Origin: Vicia villosa | Taxonomy: Eukaryota; Streptophyta; Magnoliopsida; Fabales; Fabaceae | NCBI RefSeq assembly: GCF_029867415.1 | Contig: NC_081184.1 | Coordinates: 109,832,226-109,896,225 of the forward strand | Reading direction: 5' to 3' | Length of the DNA: 64,000 bases | Part shown: piece by piece, positions 51,341 through 62,514 of the stretch | Layout of the letters: the number at the start of each line of letters is the position of its first letter | Numbering within the stretch: the stretch's first letter is position 1 | The notes under the pieces: generated by a model | What the model was told of the DNA's origin: nothing | Database searches by the model: none | The model's input: the letters and a program-made list of their open reading frames with translations, nothing else | Translations under genes and position numbers: made by a program

Positions 51341-51628
51341 AAACTCCCCTAAAGGGTCCTGGCAAACCGACCTCTTGGATTTTCCTGTTGCCAATAGGCA
51401 TCACCATTTCTTCTTTCGTTCAAGAAAATCCTACGGGAATATCATACTGTTACTTGCCGAAGCTTGTTAAGTGGAGGCATCCAAAAAAAAAAGAAAAAAA
51501 TGACAACCATCCGTTACTCTGAGGGCAAATTTTCTGGTACTTTAGTATTTAATCTTCTTCTACCTCGAATATTCGAAAGGCTGACGCCAATCTCACCTTC
51601 AGGTTTAAGACGATTAAATAGGGGCAGC

Positions 51629-51864
51629 TGTTGCACCCCAAAATTTGCCCACATATTTTATTTCTAACTGGCATAGGCTTTGCATTCATGTACATCTCTC
51701 CATTAGGTTATTTAACACCTTCATGCATCACTAACCAATAATTTGAGACATGGGATCAGAGGTCTTTTAGTGAATTAGGATTTTATTGGTTTGAGGCTCC
51801 TACTTCAGATAGATTTGTTTCAACTGGTTTTTCTGTGATTGCATTATAGAATTAAGGTTATGGT
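51629..51864 (+). repeat. Element A 3' LTR, first 236 bp
   Basis: It begins TGTTGCACCCCAAAATTTGCC right after the polypurine tract and matches 41283-41518 with about three differences. It stops after AAGGTTATGGT where element B starts. The uninterrupted text is seen in the 5' LTR near 41508-41525. Confidence 0.9.
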
Positions 51865-54066
51865 TGTCATACCCCAAATTTGTCCTACCCTTTATTTCTA
51901 ATTGGTTTAGGCTTTTCATTTCATTTGCATCTCTCCATTAGGTCATTTAACACCCATGCATTCATTAATCAATAACTTGGCTTTGGGATCAAGGTTTGAA
52001 AGTTTAGGGTTTCTACTTCAGACAAGCTTATCTCAACTGGTTTCCCTGTATGCATTGAAATACGTACTAGGGTTGATTCATGGATTTCTTCTTCATCAAG
52101 TTGCAAGATGTGCATCCATCAGAAGTTTGACTGAGGTTCATTGAATTTTATTTCAAGGTTTGAGTTACAAAAGTTAGGTTACGATGCAAAAGGTGATGTT
52201 TGTAAACTCATGTGGTGATCAAGACATTATCGTTGTCCCTAGCGTTTGTTGCATGGTTTGTAAGGTGATTTGGATCCGATTTGAGAAATAAGGGCAAAAA
52301 TTCGTTCAGAGGATAAAGAAGTTTAATCTAGAAGTTTCATTCACTACGTTTACATATGGCTCAAGTTCGCATCATTCATCATTCATTCAAAAATCCACAC
52401 ATGTTTACAAATGACAAAAGAAAGTTCTACATCATTTACATCTCAAAGCTCAAATCCACATCACCTTATCACTGTGTTGACAAAGGGAAGAGAAGTATTT
52501 GAAGGTGAAATAAAAATGGAGGATTTACAAAATATACAAAACAGGAACGGTTGACTTTTTGTCAACAGTTGACCTTTTGGTCAATTGTTGACCATTGACC
52601 AGAACTTTTGACCTTTGACCAAAGACTTAGACTGTTGACCTCTTAAGTAATCTAACGAAACTAATCCTGCTGCCCCCATCCAATTCAAAAACATACAATA
52701 CATGGTTCTATTCAACACACCATATAATTCAACATACACTCCAAAAAAGAAATACCATACAACAAAGAGATACATCTATCAATTTCCAAAAAAAATCCTA
52801 AGTTCCTCTTCATATTTCCTTCAAGGCCACTTCTGTTCAAAACTTCGTCTTGCCATTCCATCCTCATATTCTCCCACTCCCATCCAGATTCATCTTCGTG
52901 CTTTCGCCATGATTGTCATGTGTTCTCGAAACAACGTGCCGTGACAAAACTCATATATCCTGACCTGCACCAGCAAAAGGAAAAAACAAATAAGATTGAC
53001 TTTACATCATTCACAACTTCACTAACAACCATTTCTTAAGTAATCTCAGCATAGCCAAATAAAATTACAATCCCTAAATGTTCTCAAGCTTTTTTCAAAA
53101 GCCACCTTTCACCTTCTAATGGAAATTCCAGACTTGTTCAAATTTGCCAACATACCAAGTCCACATAAAAACATCAGAATCAGTCCCTGCAACAATAATG
53201 AGAAAGACATATTCATGGCTTGACAATCACATTCAAGTACAACCCAGGTTCTTTACTTGCAGCTCAGACTTACCAACAGAAAATTAGAAAAAGAACTAAC
53301 TGCAATCCATACTTCCAATGCCATACAAATGCCATGTACTAGCCCTGCACAGTTGAAGACAATTCAAGGAAAAGAAGTGAACAAGCCAGTCAAAATCCAG
53401 AAACTAAGTCCAAGAAACCCACTGCATATAGTTACAAACAGCCCCCGCACAATTAATCAAACTCCAAACCTGCAACATTCATATCAATTCAGCATTCATC
53501 ATTTCAAGTGTACACATCACCTATTAACTAACAACCTAACTGCTTCCTAACCACTTGTTTACTAACAGCAGAAAACAGAATCGAATAAACCAAAACTAAC
53601 AGCCAAATACATTCCAAAATAACCCTGCATACAATACATTTAACCATATAATAACCAATTACACATCCAAAACAGAATCGCACTCGACTAACAAACCAGT
53701 TCCCAATCACAAGCAGCCACAATTCCTAACTAGCTGTATCTCCCCCAACTGAATTCACTAACCAAATTACCAACATTCATAACAGAATCCCAACGGAAAA
53801 CTAACCTTTCATAAACCTTCTAACTAACTCCTAACTTCCCAAACTAATTCAGTTTTCATTCCTAACCGAATCTAACAGCATCCAACCAAACTCTAACCGA
53901 CTGCCAGCTCATAACTACCCTGTAACTGCCACATAACCGGATTCCAACTGATCACAACTAACTTGCCAGCTCAGAATCAATCCGCACCCTCCAAACCCCT
54001 AACTGAAATTCAAAATCCTAAGGCTCTAATTGATTCTCCCTCTAACTGATTTCACAACTCTGCAGC

Positions 54067-54077
54067 CTATATAACTA
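54067..54077 (+). promoter_or_regulatory. TATA box of LTR B
   Basis: CCTATATAACT is followed by a pyrimidine-rich CTACCCTTCCCTCC start region. It is the best core promoter candidate in the LTR. Confidence 0.5.
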
Positions 54078-54256
54078 CCCTTCCCTCCACAATTCAAAAC
54101 ACACACGCCACTTCCATCCATCCCTCACCACTCTCTCATTCTAACATCTCCTTCATCTTCTTCACACTCATCTTCAACCTCACTCTACCTTCTCCACTCT
54201 CAGAACTCTCCCTCTCCAGTTATCCTCACCTCACCATACGCACGCTTTCAAAGCTG

Positions 54257-54535
54257 TTGAAGTTCATCACCAGAACTTCAACAAAGCTTGTGCGAAACCA
54301 CTGTCCATTCTCAATTCAATTCGCTCACGCACTCGACACGCAGCAACAACAACACAACACGCAAGAATCACAGAAAAAACCAAAAAAGAAGAGGAAGAAG
54401 AATCACGGAAAGAAGAGGAAGAATAAAAGAAGAAGAGCAACAAAAGAACGAAAAGAGAAGAACAGATCGAGATTACCTGAGTTTCGCGGTGGTCGGGAAT
54501 CTCCGCCACCGCACCGGAAGCTTAGGCCGCCTTAA
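54257..54535 (+). CDS. Small basic ORF in the transcribed part of LTR B
   Basis: A 92-codon frame about 190 bp after the TATA box encodes a Lys/Arg-rich protein. A QQQQ run is followed by KKPKKKRKK and KRKNKRRR clusters like nuclear localisation signals. I know of no matching family. It may be chance coding in purine-rich sequence: overlapping frames at 54288-54566 (plus) and 54267-54509 (minus) are also open. The corresponding part of LTR A does not preserve it. Confidence 0.2.
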   Translation: MKFITRTSTKLVRNHCPFSIQFAHALDTQQQQHNTQESQKKPKKKRKKNHGKKRKNKRRRATKERKEKNRSRLPEFRGGRESPPPHRKLRPP

Positions 54536-56247
54536 ACAGGTTCTGTATGTCCTTTATAGCTCTTAAACTTCGCATTCTCGTCAGCTTATAAATCGTGTTG
54601 CTTCAATCCTTCGAATCCGTGCCTGAATCTTCGAGTTTTAGCTTTTAGGGTTCCTAATTAGAACTCTCGATTCCGCTGACTAAGTAAGAATCGTAGAAGT
54701 CCGAATCCAGATTCATGTTGAGGATTAAAAATGAGATAGGGTTCGTGTTTGATTTTCGTTGATTGAGAGGACGGAGACGGAGGGCCACGGCGGAGATTGG
54801 CCGCCGAAGATCGCTCCGGTGAGAGAGAGACGAAGTGAGGCAGAGAGTCTGAGCAATGAATCTCGATCGTCACTTTTACCCTAAATTCCCATTTTCCTTT
54901 TTTTAATTCAATTCTTTTTATAATTAATATCAAAATCTGAATAAAAAATATAATGGATCATAACAATCCTTGGGCCTTCACCGAATTGTTCACTTCACCC
55001 CCTAGGCCCATGATTCGTTTTGGCCATAGGAAAATCTACAACAAAACCTAACGGGCCTCTGTACCAGGCCTGCGTCCAAAGTGCTGACTACACCACTATA
55101 TTCAACTTTACACCCCTGTTCATGTTAGATTTAGGCCTTTAATTAGTTTTTCTTGTGTTTCTTTTAGGTCATAAAAAGCAATAAAAATCATTAGAATTTT
55201 GTTAGCTTTAATCCGATTTTTGACATATAAAAAGGTTCATAAAAAATATTAGTTTTAGGCTATTTGTTTTTTAGTCTTCTACTTGATTCATTTTCTTTCA
55301 TAAAAATCAACATAAAAATAATAGTACTTTTAATTCACTTTTGTGCTATATTTTGACTTGTTCTTTTTATGCTATTTTCAATATTCTACTTTTTACTTTA
55401 TTTTTCATGCTTCTTTTATTCCTAACCTTAGGTAGAAACCATGATAACATTAGATAGAAATTTCCTTCATACTTAGGCTAGTTTCTTTTCCTTTTCAACA
55501 TAAAACATTTAAAAATACTTGAATAAACTCCCATAAAAAATACCAAGAAAACTCATAAAAAATGACTAATAAATACTTTGACTAATAAAAAGGGAATGGA
55601 AGCTTGTAACTTCCCTTGCTTAAGGGATGTTCGAGTGCTTGGAGCTCCCTTGCTTAAGGGTTCCATTCAGGCGTAAGTTCCCAACCTCTAAAAAACACAA
55701 ACCAAAGAGTAACTCGAGTTTCCCTTGCTTAAGGGATTTCCTCGAAACACTCAAACTCTCTCTCTCTTCTCTCGCTTTCTTAAGGGCACCGTTATTTCCG
55801 CTCCATTGCATCCTAGGCTGTCCCCTTGTGCAAGAGCGCGAACGTTAACGCCGCCCAACTAAAAAACACAAAAACAAACAGAAACTATGGAGCCGAACTA
55901 CGGCGCTCTGATTCCTGAAAAGGATACGTAGGCATCAAGTCGCGGGGCTTGAACGAGCACATTTGTAAATATTCCTTCTTTTCCCCGTATTTCTTTTGCA
56001 TTCATTCGCATGTAGACATAGACATAGTACACACCCTTTAGATAGAAACAAACATGGGTGGATACCATCGAGTACGATGGGCGCGAGGGGTGCTAATACC
56101 TTCCCCTTGCGTAACCGACTCCCGTACCTTGATTCTCTGGTCGCAAGACCCTGTTCCTTCCTTTGTTAGGTTTCCTGATATTCCTTTCCCTTATGGGATA
56201 AATATATTGGTGGCGACTCTGTTCATTTTTCGCGAGCGTGCGACAGC

Positions 56248-56265
56248 TGGCGACTCTGCTGGGGA
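56248..56265 (+). promoter_or_regulatory. Element B primer-binding site
   Basis: TGGCGACTCTGCTGGGGA, identical to that of element A, two bases after the LTR end. Confidence 0.85.
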
Positions 56266-57312
56266 TGTTGCTAGACCTGTTGCTGGTCCATCCTTAGTGA
56301 GTCGATCCTAGCCTGCGTTTGTTTGTTTATTTACTGGGTGTTTACTTGTTTTTATGTCTATACTTTGTATATATGTTTGCATGCTTATTCTTTGCCTGCA
56401 TGTCATGTTTATTTCTGTTTGCACATCATGCATATGGATTATATTCTGTGTTCCTTGGGGTCTTCTGTTCTGTTTTGCAGGTGGGGGGTTTGTATGAGGT
56501 AAAAGGCCCACTACCCAGGCCAAGTGACACATATGATTAGCGTGGATGCTCATGTTGACTCCCGTAGCGCTTGCTATGGCTGAGATTGACATGGGGTACC
56601 ACAACTGGGCGAGGTTCTTTCATGGAACACTGTGTCTGGCACGCTTGTTGCCTCAAACACTTTGTACCCCATGGGAACTGTAGACCCTAGTGACCATTAG
56701 GGACCACTTGTCCGTGTCTAGACTTCATACCCGTGAGATTGGGGTGGGACAGGAAACCTTGACTCCTACATACCATTGCTTCTTCAGAGTTGAGGTCGAA
56801 CCTTTATTTGGTCTGTTCTCATGGTGCTTGATATTCTGGTATTCAAAAAGGCGTCGAACCTTTGATCCTGTGACACTTGGCCTGTACAGAAGCTTCACAT
56901 CAACTGTTCAGAGGATTGTGTGGTGGTTACTCAGATCATATGGACCTTGATCCCATGCCTGCATTGCATAACATCATTGTTTTATCCACTTCATTTGTGA
57001 GGGATCCTAAAGTCTATTTCCAAAAAGAAAATATACAAAAAAGAAAGAGAAGAATAAAAAGGGAAAAAAGAAATAGAAAAAGAGAAAAGATATTCTATAC
57101 AAAAAATGCTTTGATTCCAAAAAAGAACAAAACAAAAAGTGTGCGAAAAGACTTTAGGATCCCTTGGAAATGAAACATTGCATTCATATCATGTTGCATG
57201 TCATGGTTCCATATCAGAAGCTAATTGGGGTCCCTTTCAACAGATTTCCGATTCATCATAAAAGCTGACTTCCCTACATCCGTATCATACAAGGATTAAT
57301 CAGAGGAGAATC
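56266..57312 (+). other. Element B leader between PBS and gag
   Basis: Non-coding and colinear with the leader of A, including GAGGTAAAAGGCCCA near 56496 and the GGACCTTGATCCCATGC block near 56941. A-runs with GAAAAG words lie at 57020-57150. No recognisable protein. Confidence 0.5.
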
Positions 57313-58761
57313 ATGGACCGTCTTGAACAAAATCAGGCAGAACTTCGTAAGGACTTGGATACTATGGGAGAAAGGATGACCCAACTCTTTGAGACTCTCC
57401 ATGTTATTGTTCAAGGGCAAGAAGAGCTAAGACAAAGTGTTGCTAAGTTGACTAATGATACTCCGACTACTGTTGCTAATGGGGGATCAAAACCTGTGCC
57501 CGTGGAAGTTCCTAACAAGGAGGATTCACATCATGAGAACGATTCTGAACTCGAAGCTTTCAAGTTCCCAATTGAGGAAAATGAGAGGAAATTTCATCTC
57601 TTGGAAGAAAGACTGAAGGCTTTAGAATGTCGAGGCTCCTCTGGTTTGAATGCTATTGATTTGTGCCTAGTGCCTGATATCAAGATTCCTGCTAAATTCA
57701 AAGTCCCCAATTTTGAGAAATACAAGGGTATCACTTGTCCGATGAGTCACATCAAGGCATTCTGCAACAAGATGGCACCGTATGCAGAAAATGACAAGCT
57801 TCTCATGCACTTCTTTCAAGATAGCCTAAGTGGGGCATCCCTTGAGTGGTATACACGACTTGAACGAACCCATGTCCGTACATGGGATGAATTAGCAGAG
57901 GCTTTTCTCAAGCATTACAAGTACAACAGTGACATGGCTCCTACTAGACTACAACTCCAAAGTTTAACTCAGAAGGTTGATGAGTCTTTTAAAGAGTATG
58001 CACAAAGATGGAGAGAATTAGCTTCTAGAGTCCAACCTCCTCTTTTAGAACGAGAGCTTGTAGACATGTTCATGAATACTTTGAAAGATCCTTATCTGAA
58101 CATGATGGTTGGATGTGCTTCCTTCGAATTCTCAAATTTGGTTGTCGTAGGAGAAAGAATTGAAAACGCCTTAAAGATGGGTAAAATTCAGGATATTGCT
58201 AATGTTTCCGAATTCACAGAAGAAGAGAAAAGTGAAACAAACGCGATCTCTGAGATTGAAGAAGAGGAAGTCCCTGGTCATCCTCAAGTTCAGGTTCCTA
58301 ACTATCAGATGGTCCTAGTTTCTCCTGGCCAATATATTCCACAAGCCTTTGCCACCACTATCAATCAACAACCTCAGATGGTCCAACAACAACCGATTCA
58401 GTATTTGCCACAAAAGCAATGTGTTCCACATCAACAAGGTCATCCGAATCAACGCCAACCTAGAAGTAATTTGGAACGAAGAAATGCTCCGTTGGACCAG
58501 ATTCCTATGACATATAGCAAACTTTTGCCGTATCTAGTTCAAAGCTCATTGGTGGTTCCCAAATCTCTAAAGCCTCCACCACAACCGTTTCCACCTGGGT
58601 ATGACCCTAATGTGCAATGTGGATATCATGCTGGATCAATGGGGCACTCAACTGAGGACTGCAATGCTTTCAAAGCCAAAGTACAACAGTTGATTGATGG
58701 GAGGCATATAACCCTTCAAGAAGGAAACATATGGGTGAATGGAATTCCTTTGCTCGAATAA
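57313..58761 (+). CDS. Element B gag (Ogre/Tat type), intact
   Basis: A 482-residue frame opens at the first ATG of the region. Residues 1-60 form a likely coiled coil (MDRLEQNQAELRKDLD). The gag domain lies at about 115-285 with IPAKFKVPNFEKYK, MHFFQDSLSGASLEWY and KEYAQRWRELASRVQPPL. A Gln/Pro-rich stretch spans about 315-395. The knuckle CGYHAGSMGHSTEDC (C436, H439, H445, C450) lies near the end. It would assemble particles and package RNA. It ends at a stop with no protease or RT in any frame downstream, so the element can make Gag only. The gag of A is homologous but has an early stop. Confidence 0.9.
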   Translation: MDRLEQNQAELRKDLDTMGERMTQLFETLHVIVQGQEELRQSVAKLTNDTPTTVANGGSKPVPVEVPNKEDSHHENDSELEAFKFPIEENERKFHLLEERLKALECRGSSGLNAIDLCLVPDIKIPAKFKVPNFEKYKGITCPMSHIKAFCNKMAPYAENDKLLMHFFQDSLSGASLEWYTRLERTHVRTWDELAEAFLKHYKYNSDMAPTRLQLQSLTQKVDESFKEYAQRWRELASRVQPPLLERELVDMFMNTLKDPYLNMMVGCASFEFSNLVVVGERIENALKMGKIQDIANVSEFTEEEKSETNAISEIEEEEVPGHPQVQVPNYQMVLVSPGQYIPQAFATTINQQPQMVQQQPIQYLPQKQCVPHQQGHPNQRQPRSNLERRNAPLDQIPMTYSKLLPYLVQSSLVVPKSLKPPPQPFPPGYDPNVQCGYHAGSMGHSTEDCNAFKAKVQQLIDGRHITLQEGNIWVNGIPLLE

Positions 58762-61700
58762 ATGCCTAGATTTCAGAAAGTCTCCAGAATCAACAAATTC
58801 TTTCCTCACAACATATAGCTTTTCTAAGTTTGACGGCCATGCAAGGTTCCTCCATGTTTGACGGTGATTACCACTCTAGCAACTATGCTTGGGGCTCCCG
58901 CACGAGGGATAAGCAAGACGTACTCTTATCTTGAGCATTGCATCACTCGCATTGCTCGAATCCCTAAAGCAAGGCAAAAATTTACAACTCTTGGGTGACT
59001 TTGTTGGAGTTTTCTGAAGTGTTTGGAAGGAACCGCAAAAAAGTATTCGAGATCAATAAGTCCAGACGGAGTCAAGCCTCCCCAACTATGGAAATCATCA
59101 ATTCATTTCTGCATTTCATTTGTAATTTTCCTTGTTTTGTTAAATGTTTCTTCCATGTAAAATTTGTTTGTTTTAAATAATAATAAAAATGCATTGCATA
59201 TGCTAATTTCGAATCAATCCATTCGTGTTCACTCATATATTTCTGTCTATCGATATCAAACTCTGTTTTAAGCAAAAACATCAAAAGGAGAATGAGAAAT
59301 ATAATAAATGCAAAAATCTCTAATTGTGTGCTTTTGAATAAAACCCCGCTGAGGATGTACAGGCATTGTTTCTAACCCCCAAACACTGGAGATATAAGGG
59401 AGTGCAACCCTCTTTAACCCCTTTGAGCCTTGAAGTAGGAGTTTCTTTTCTATACAAAAAAAAGGAAAAAACCCTCACATTTAACCCAGGGGCAGGGTAG
59501 CGTTCAATTATCCTGATCGAGCAATCAAAATTCATCAGGAGTGTCCGTCCAAGGATACAACAATGGTTATCTTTCAAAAGGTTGAGGAAAGTCAATACCA
59601 CAATGGTAATCCCTCATCAACCAAAGAATGAGGCAGTCACAATCACCTCCCGCAAATCAAAGATTCAGGATCACACGACTTGTTCAAAAAAAAAAGGTGA
59701 ATAAAAAAGAAAGAAAAGCCCGCTAAGTCAACAACTTGAAAACAAGTGACTTAGGCAAAAATTAGGGCATCCCGCTGGACTCCAAAATAAAATTCAAAAG
59801 AATTTGTCCAGGCAAAAGTTAGGGAAACAAAAAGAAAAGCAAAAGCGAAAAACAAGGATTAAAAGAACAAAGTCGTGTGATCAGACACCAAATCGAAAGG
59901 TAATGTGACTGCCATGTCCAAGAAGACTCCATTAATCCCTCAACCATTTCAAACTCTTTTTGAAGGATGAACGCTCGTATCAGGTTAAGTTGAACTCAGG
60001 ACTGGAGAACATCACGAAGAATGGGTGGGTTAGGTTAGACTTTGAGCCTTAAATCCTTTCTTTCTAAAACCGTGAACCAGGCCACGTTACAACCCTTGAA
60101 AGACCTAATTGAAGCTGGGTTTATTTCGAAAGCACACCACACCAAGTTGTGTAAAACTGACTCCTAGATGTTTGCTTACCATTTATGTTGATATCGATAT
60201 GACAAATAATTCAAACACTGAATGTCACAACTTTGTTTTAATAACTTTGATCTCGAAGCTAGCATAAGCATTGCATTAGGATTGTCATCTTCAAAACAAA
60301 TATCTTTTACTTGTAAACAAACACTTGACATCAAGGAAGATCAAACAATGAACAACTGCAGAAAGAGTTGATTGATTCTATGAGCCATTCACTTCAAAGG
60401 CTGATTACTCCAAGGGGCAAGTTGTGTAAAGACTCTGTCAACTGAGGCATCCATTCACCATTTGTCAATCTGGGGCAATCATGTCGATAAATCTCTTCAA
60501 GCTTTGATCAATCTGGGGCAATCAAGTCGAGGAATCTCTCTTGAGTGCAACCAATCTGGGGCAGTTACGTCAAGATTTGACAAATCTCTCCAAGGATCCT
60601 TTGGGGCAAATTCCCTCGTAGTTCACGAAGCTTGGGGCACAATCTTCTGAGTTTTATTGCCTTCTCCCCGATCATAGGAGTTTATTTCTCCTGGAATTAT
60701 GGTTTCTCCCCAAGCACATGAGTTTATTTCTCATGGGATTTGTTCCACTCCCCCAACCTGGTCTCCTTGTCTGAATTTCTTATCCTCAACATGGTGAATC
60801 GAGGGAATCTCCTCAAGCTCACCATCCCCAAGCAATTCAAGATGTAGGGAAAGTCAGATGAAGTCACTTCCTCCCCGACAAAGCTACATTTCAACCCTCA
60901 ATGCAGTTTCCAATGATCTTTGGTACTGCAAGGTTTCCAACACCGATCCATATTGGCGTCTCAAGACAACAAGCAGCGGACCCCAATAATCATGCTTCTC
61001 TATCACTCTAATGCCTTTATTTGGCACTCTGCATATAGTTTTCATTGCATATAACATTACATCTTCAAAAGCGTAGCATTTCCATTAAAATGGAACATTA
61101 CGCCATAGAAAAATTCAAACATACATCAATGCATAAGCCAGTTTGTGTGTGCCCAAAAGGTACGAAGTAACATATATACCCTCAGAAGAAGTTTCATCTT
61201 CTCTCTACCATATGGATCGGATACAATGTCTTTCTTCGTTAGAATCGTTGTCTCCGAGGTTATTTCCCGTGTGCTGCATGCAGATTAGAGTGCGAATGAG
61301 GGTGGGCATTCAACCCATCTCATTTTTCAATCGTTTGAACAACCATACTTGGTGTGTGGCAATTCGAACGATTGCCACTCTTGAAGAGTTACACCCCGCC
61401 TTTGGCCTGAGGGATTAATGTAATTCTTATGCTTCGCAAGCATCAACATCTTTGTGATTGTCTTTTGATCAAGTGTAGTCGTCACTAGTCTTCGTGGTCA
61501 TCTTCCCTCATGTGGACGACTTTTCGGATCCAACCCCCGTGTTGTGAATCCATTGCCTTCCGACCTTCAACCCATTTCAAAATCCAGTTCCCGTCCTGGT
61601 AATCATTTTCCAAATCCAGTTCGCGTCCTGGTAATCATTTTTCAAAGCCCAATTCCCGCCTTGGCAAACCTTTTCAAAGCCCAATTCTCGCCCTGGCAAA

Positions 61701-62514
61701 CTTTTTCAAAGTCCAGTTCTCGCCCTGGCAAACCTTTCTTCAAAGTCCAGTTCTCGCCCTGGCAAACCTTTTTCAAAGTCCAGTTCTCGCCCTGGCAAAC
61801 TTTTTCAAAGTCCAGTTCTCGCCCTGGCAAACTTTTTCAAAGTCCAGTTCTCGCCCTGGCAAACCTTTTTCAAAGTCCAGTTCTCGCCCTGGCAAACTTT
61901 TTCAAAGTCCAGTTCTCGCCCTGGCAAACCTTTTTCAAAGTCCAGTTCTCGCCCTGGCAAACTTTTTCAAAGTCCAGTTCTCGCCCTGGCAAACTTTTTC
62001 AAAGTCCAGTTCTCGCCCTGGCAAACCTTTTTCAAAGTCCAGTTCTCGCCCTGGCAAACTTTTTCAAAGTCCAGTTCTCGCCCTGGCAAACTTTTTCAAA
62101 GTCCAGTTCTCGCCCTGGCAAACTTTTTCAAAGTCCAGTTCTCGCCCTGGCAAATCGTTTCTTTCATTTTCAGTCCTCGTCTGATATCCTATGGTGAAGT
62201 CAGTTCTCGCCTGACAACCACCATTCATCCATAATTTCTTACCGTAAAACCAATTCCCCATCCCCAGCAAATCATTATTCTCTTTTCCCATTCAACCATT
62301 ATACACCATAAATCCCTCCACCAGAAAAACAAAACCAAATTCTCTTTCCCCAGCAGATATCAAAAACAAAAAAAATAATAAAGATAACACTTACACCATC
62401 CTCTCTTCAGGACAAATTTCTGGTACTTTGATATTTAATCTTCTTCTACCCCGAATGTTCGAAAGGCTAACGCCAATCTCACCTTCAGGTTTAAGATGAT
62501 TAAATAGGGGCAGC
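58762..62514 (+). other. Element B post-gag non-coding region with polypurine tract
   Basis: About 3.75 kb without pol motifs. Blocks colinear with A are at 59270-59480, 59960-60130, 60660-60830, 61060-61250, 61260-61420 and 62410-62514. Short AATCTGGGGCAATCAAGTCG repeats occur at 60430-60640, and similar units occur in A near 48915-49010. The polypurine tract TAAATAGGGGCAGC precedes the 3' LTR. Confidence 0.75.
61588..62155 (+). repeat. Tandem array of 32-33 bp with higher-order structure (element B)
   Basis: About 18 units of CCAGTTCTCGCCCTGGCAAA plus CYTTTTTCAAAGT. Units are 33 bp (AAACCTTTTTC) or 32 bp (AAACTTTTTC). From the sixth unit the order is 33-32-32-33-32, repeated once, then two more 32s, so a five-unit block was itself duplicated. 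An open frame runs through it on the plus strand, but this is a by-product of the repeat. Confidence 0.9.

Larger units (their letters stand above)
47127..51628 (+). other. Element A post-gag non-coding region with polypurine tract
   Basis: About 4.5 kb lies where pol should be. No protease, RT, RNase H or integrase motif appears in any frame. Blocks colinear with B include 47401-47600, 48060-48200, 49080-49330, 49550-49740 and 51510-51628. These are joined by element-specific tandem arrays. The polypurine tract TAAATAGGGGCAGC (51615-51628) ends the region and is shared with B (62501-62514). Confidence 0.75.
51865..56245 (+). repeat. Element B 5' LTR
   Basis: It starts TGTCATACCCCAAATTTGTCC and ends GTGCGACA. 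At 4381 bp it is long, as in Ogre. A TATA-like CCTATATAACT lies at 54067-54077, so U3 would be about 2.2 kb. The downstream part is rich in CCTTC and CTCC words, as expected of a leader. A near-palindrome CCCTTGCTTAAGGG occurs three times between 55609 and 55737. Confidence 0.9.

Noticed and set aside
52581..52775. Short frames in LTR B repeated exactly at offset 10650 (51956, 52581, 52702 and their copies) as possible conserved small genes.
   Set aside because: They recur only because the two LTRs are nearly identical and recent. None shows a motif or selection signal.
61544..62197. A 217-codon open frame of near-identical repeats that could be read as a repetitive structural protein.
   Set aside because: It is the translation of a 32-33 bp DNA array lying in the non-coding part of element B. 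The other strand is open in several frames too, and element A has no counterpart.
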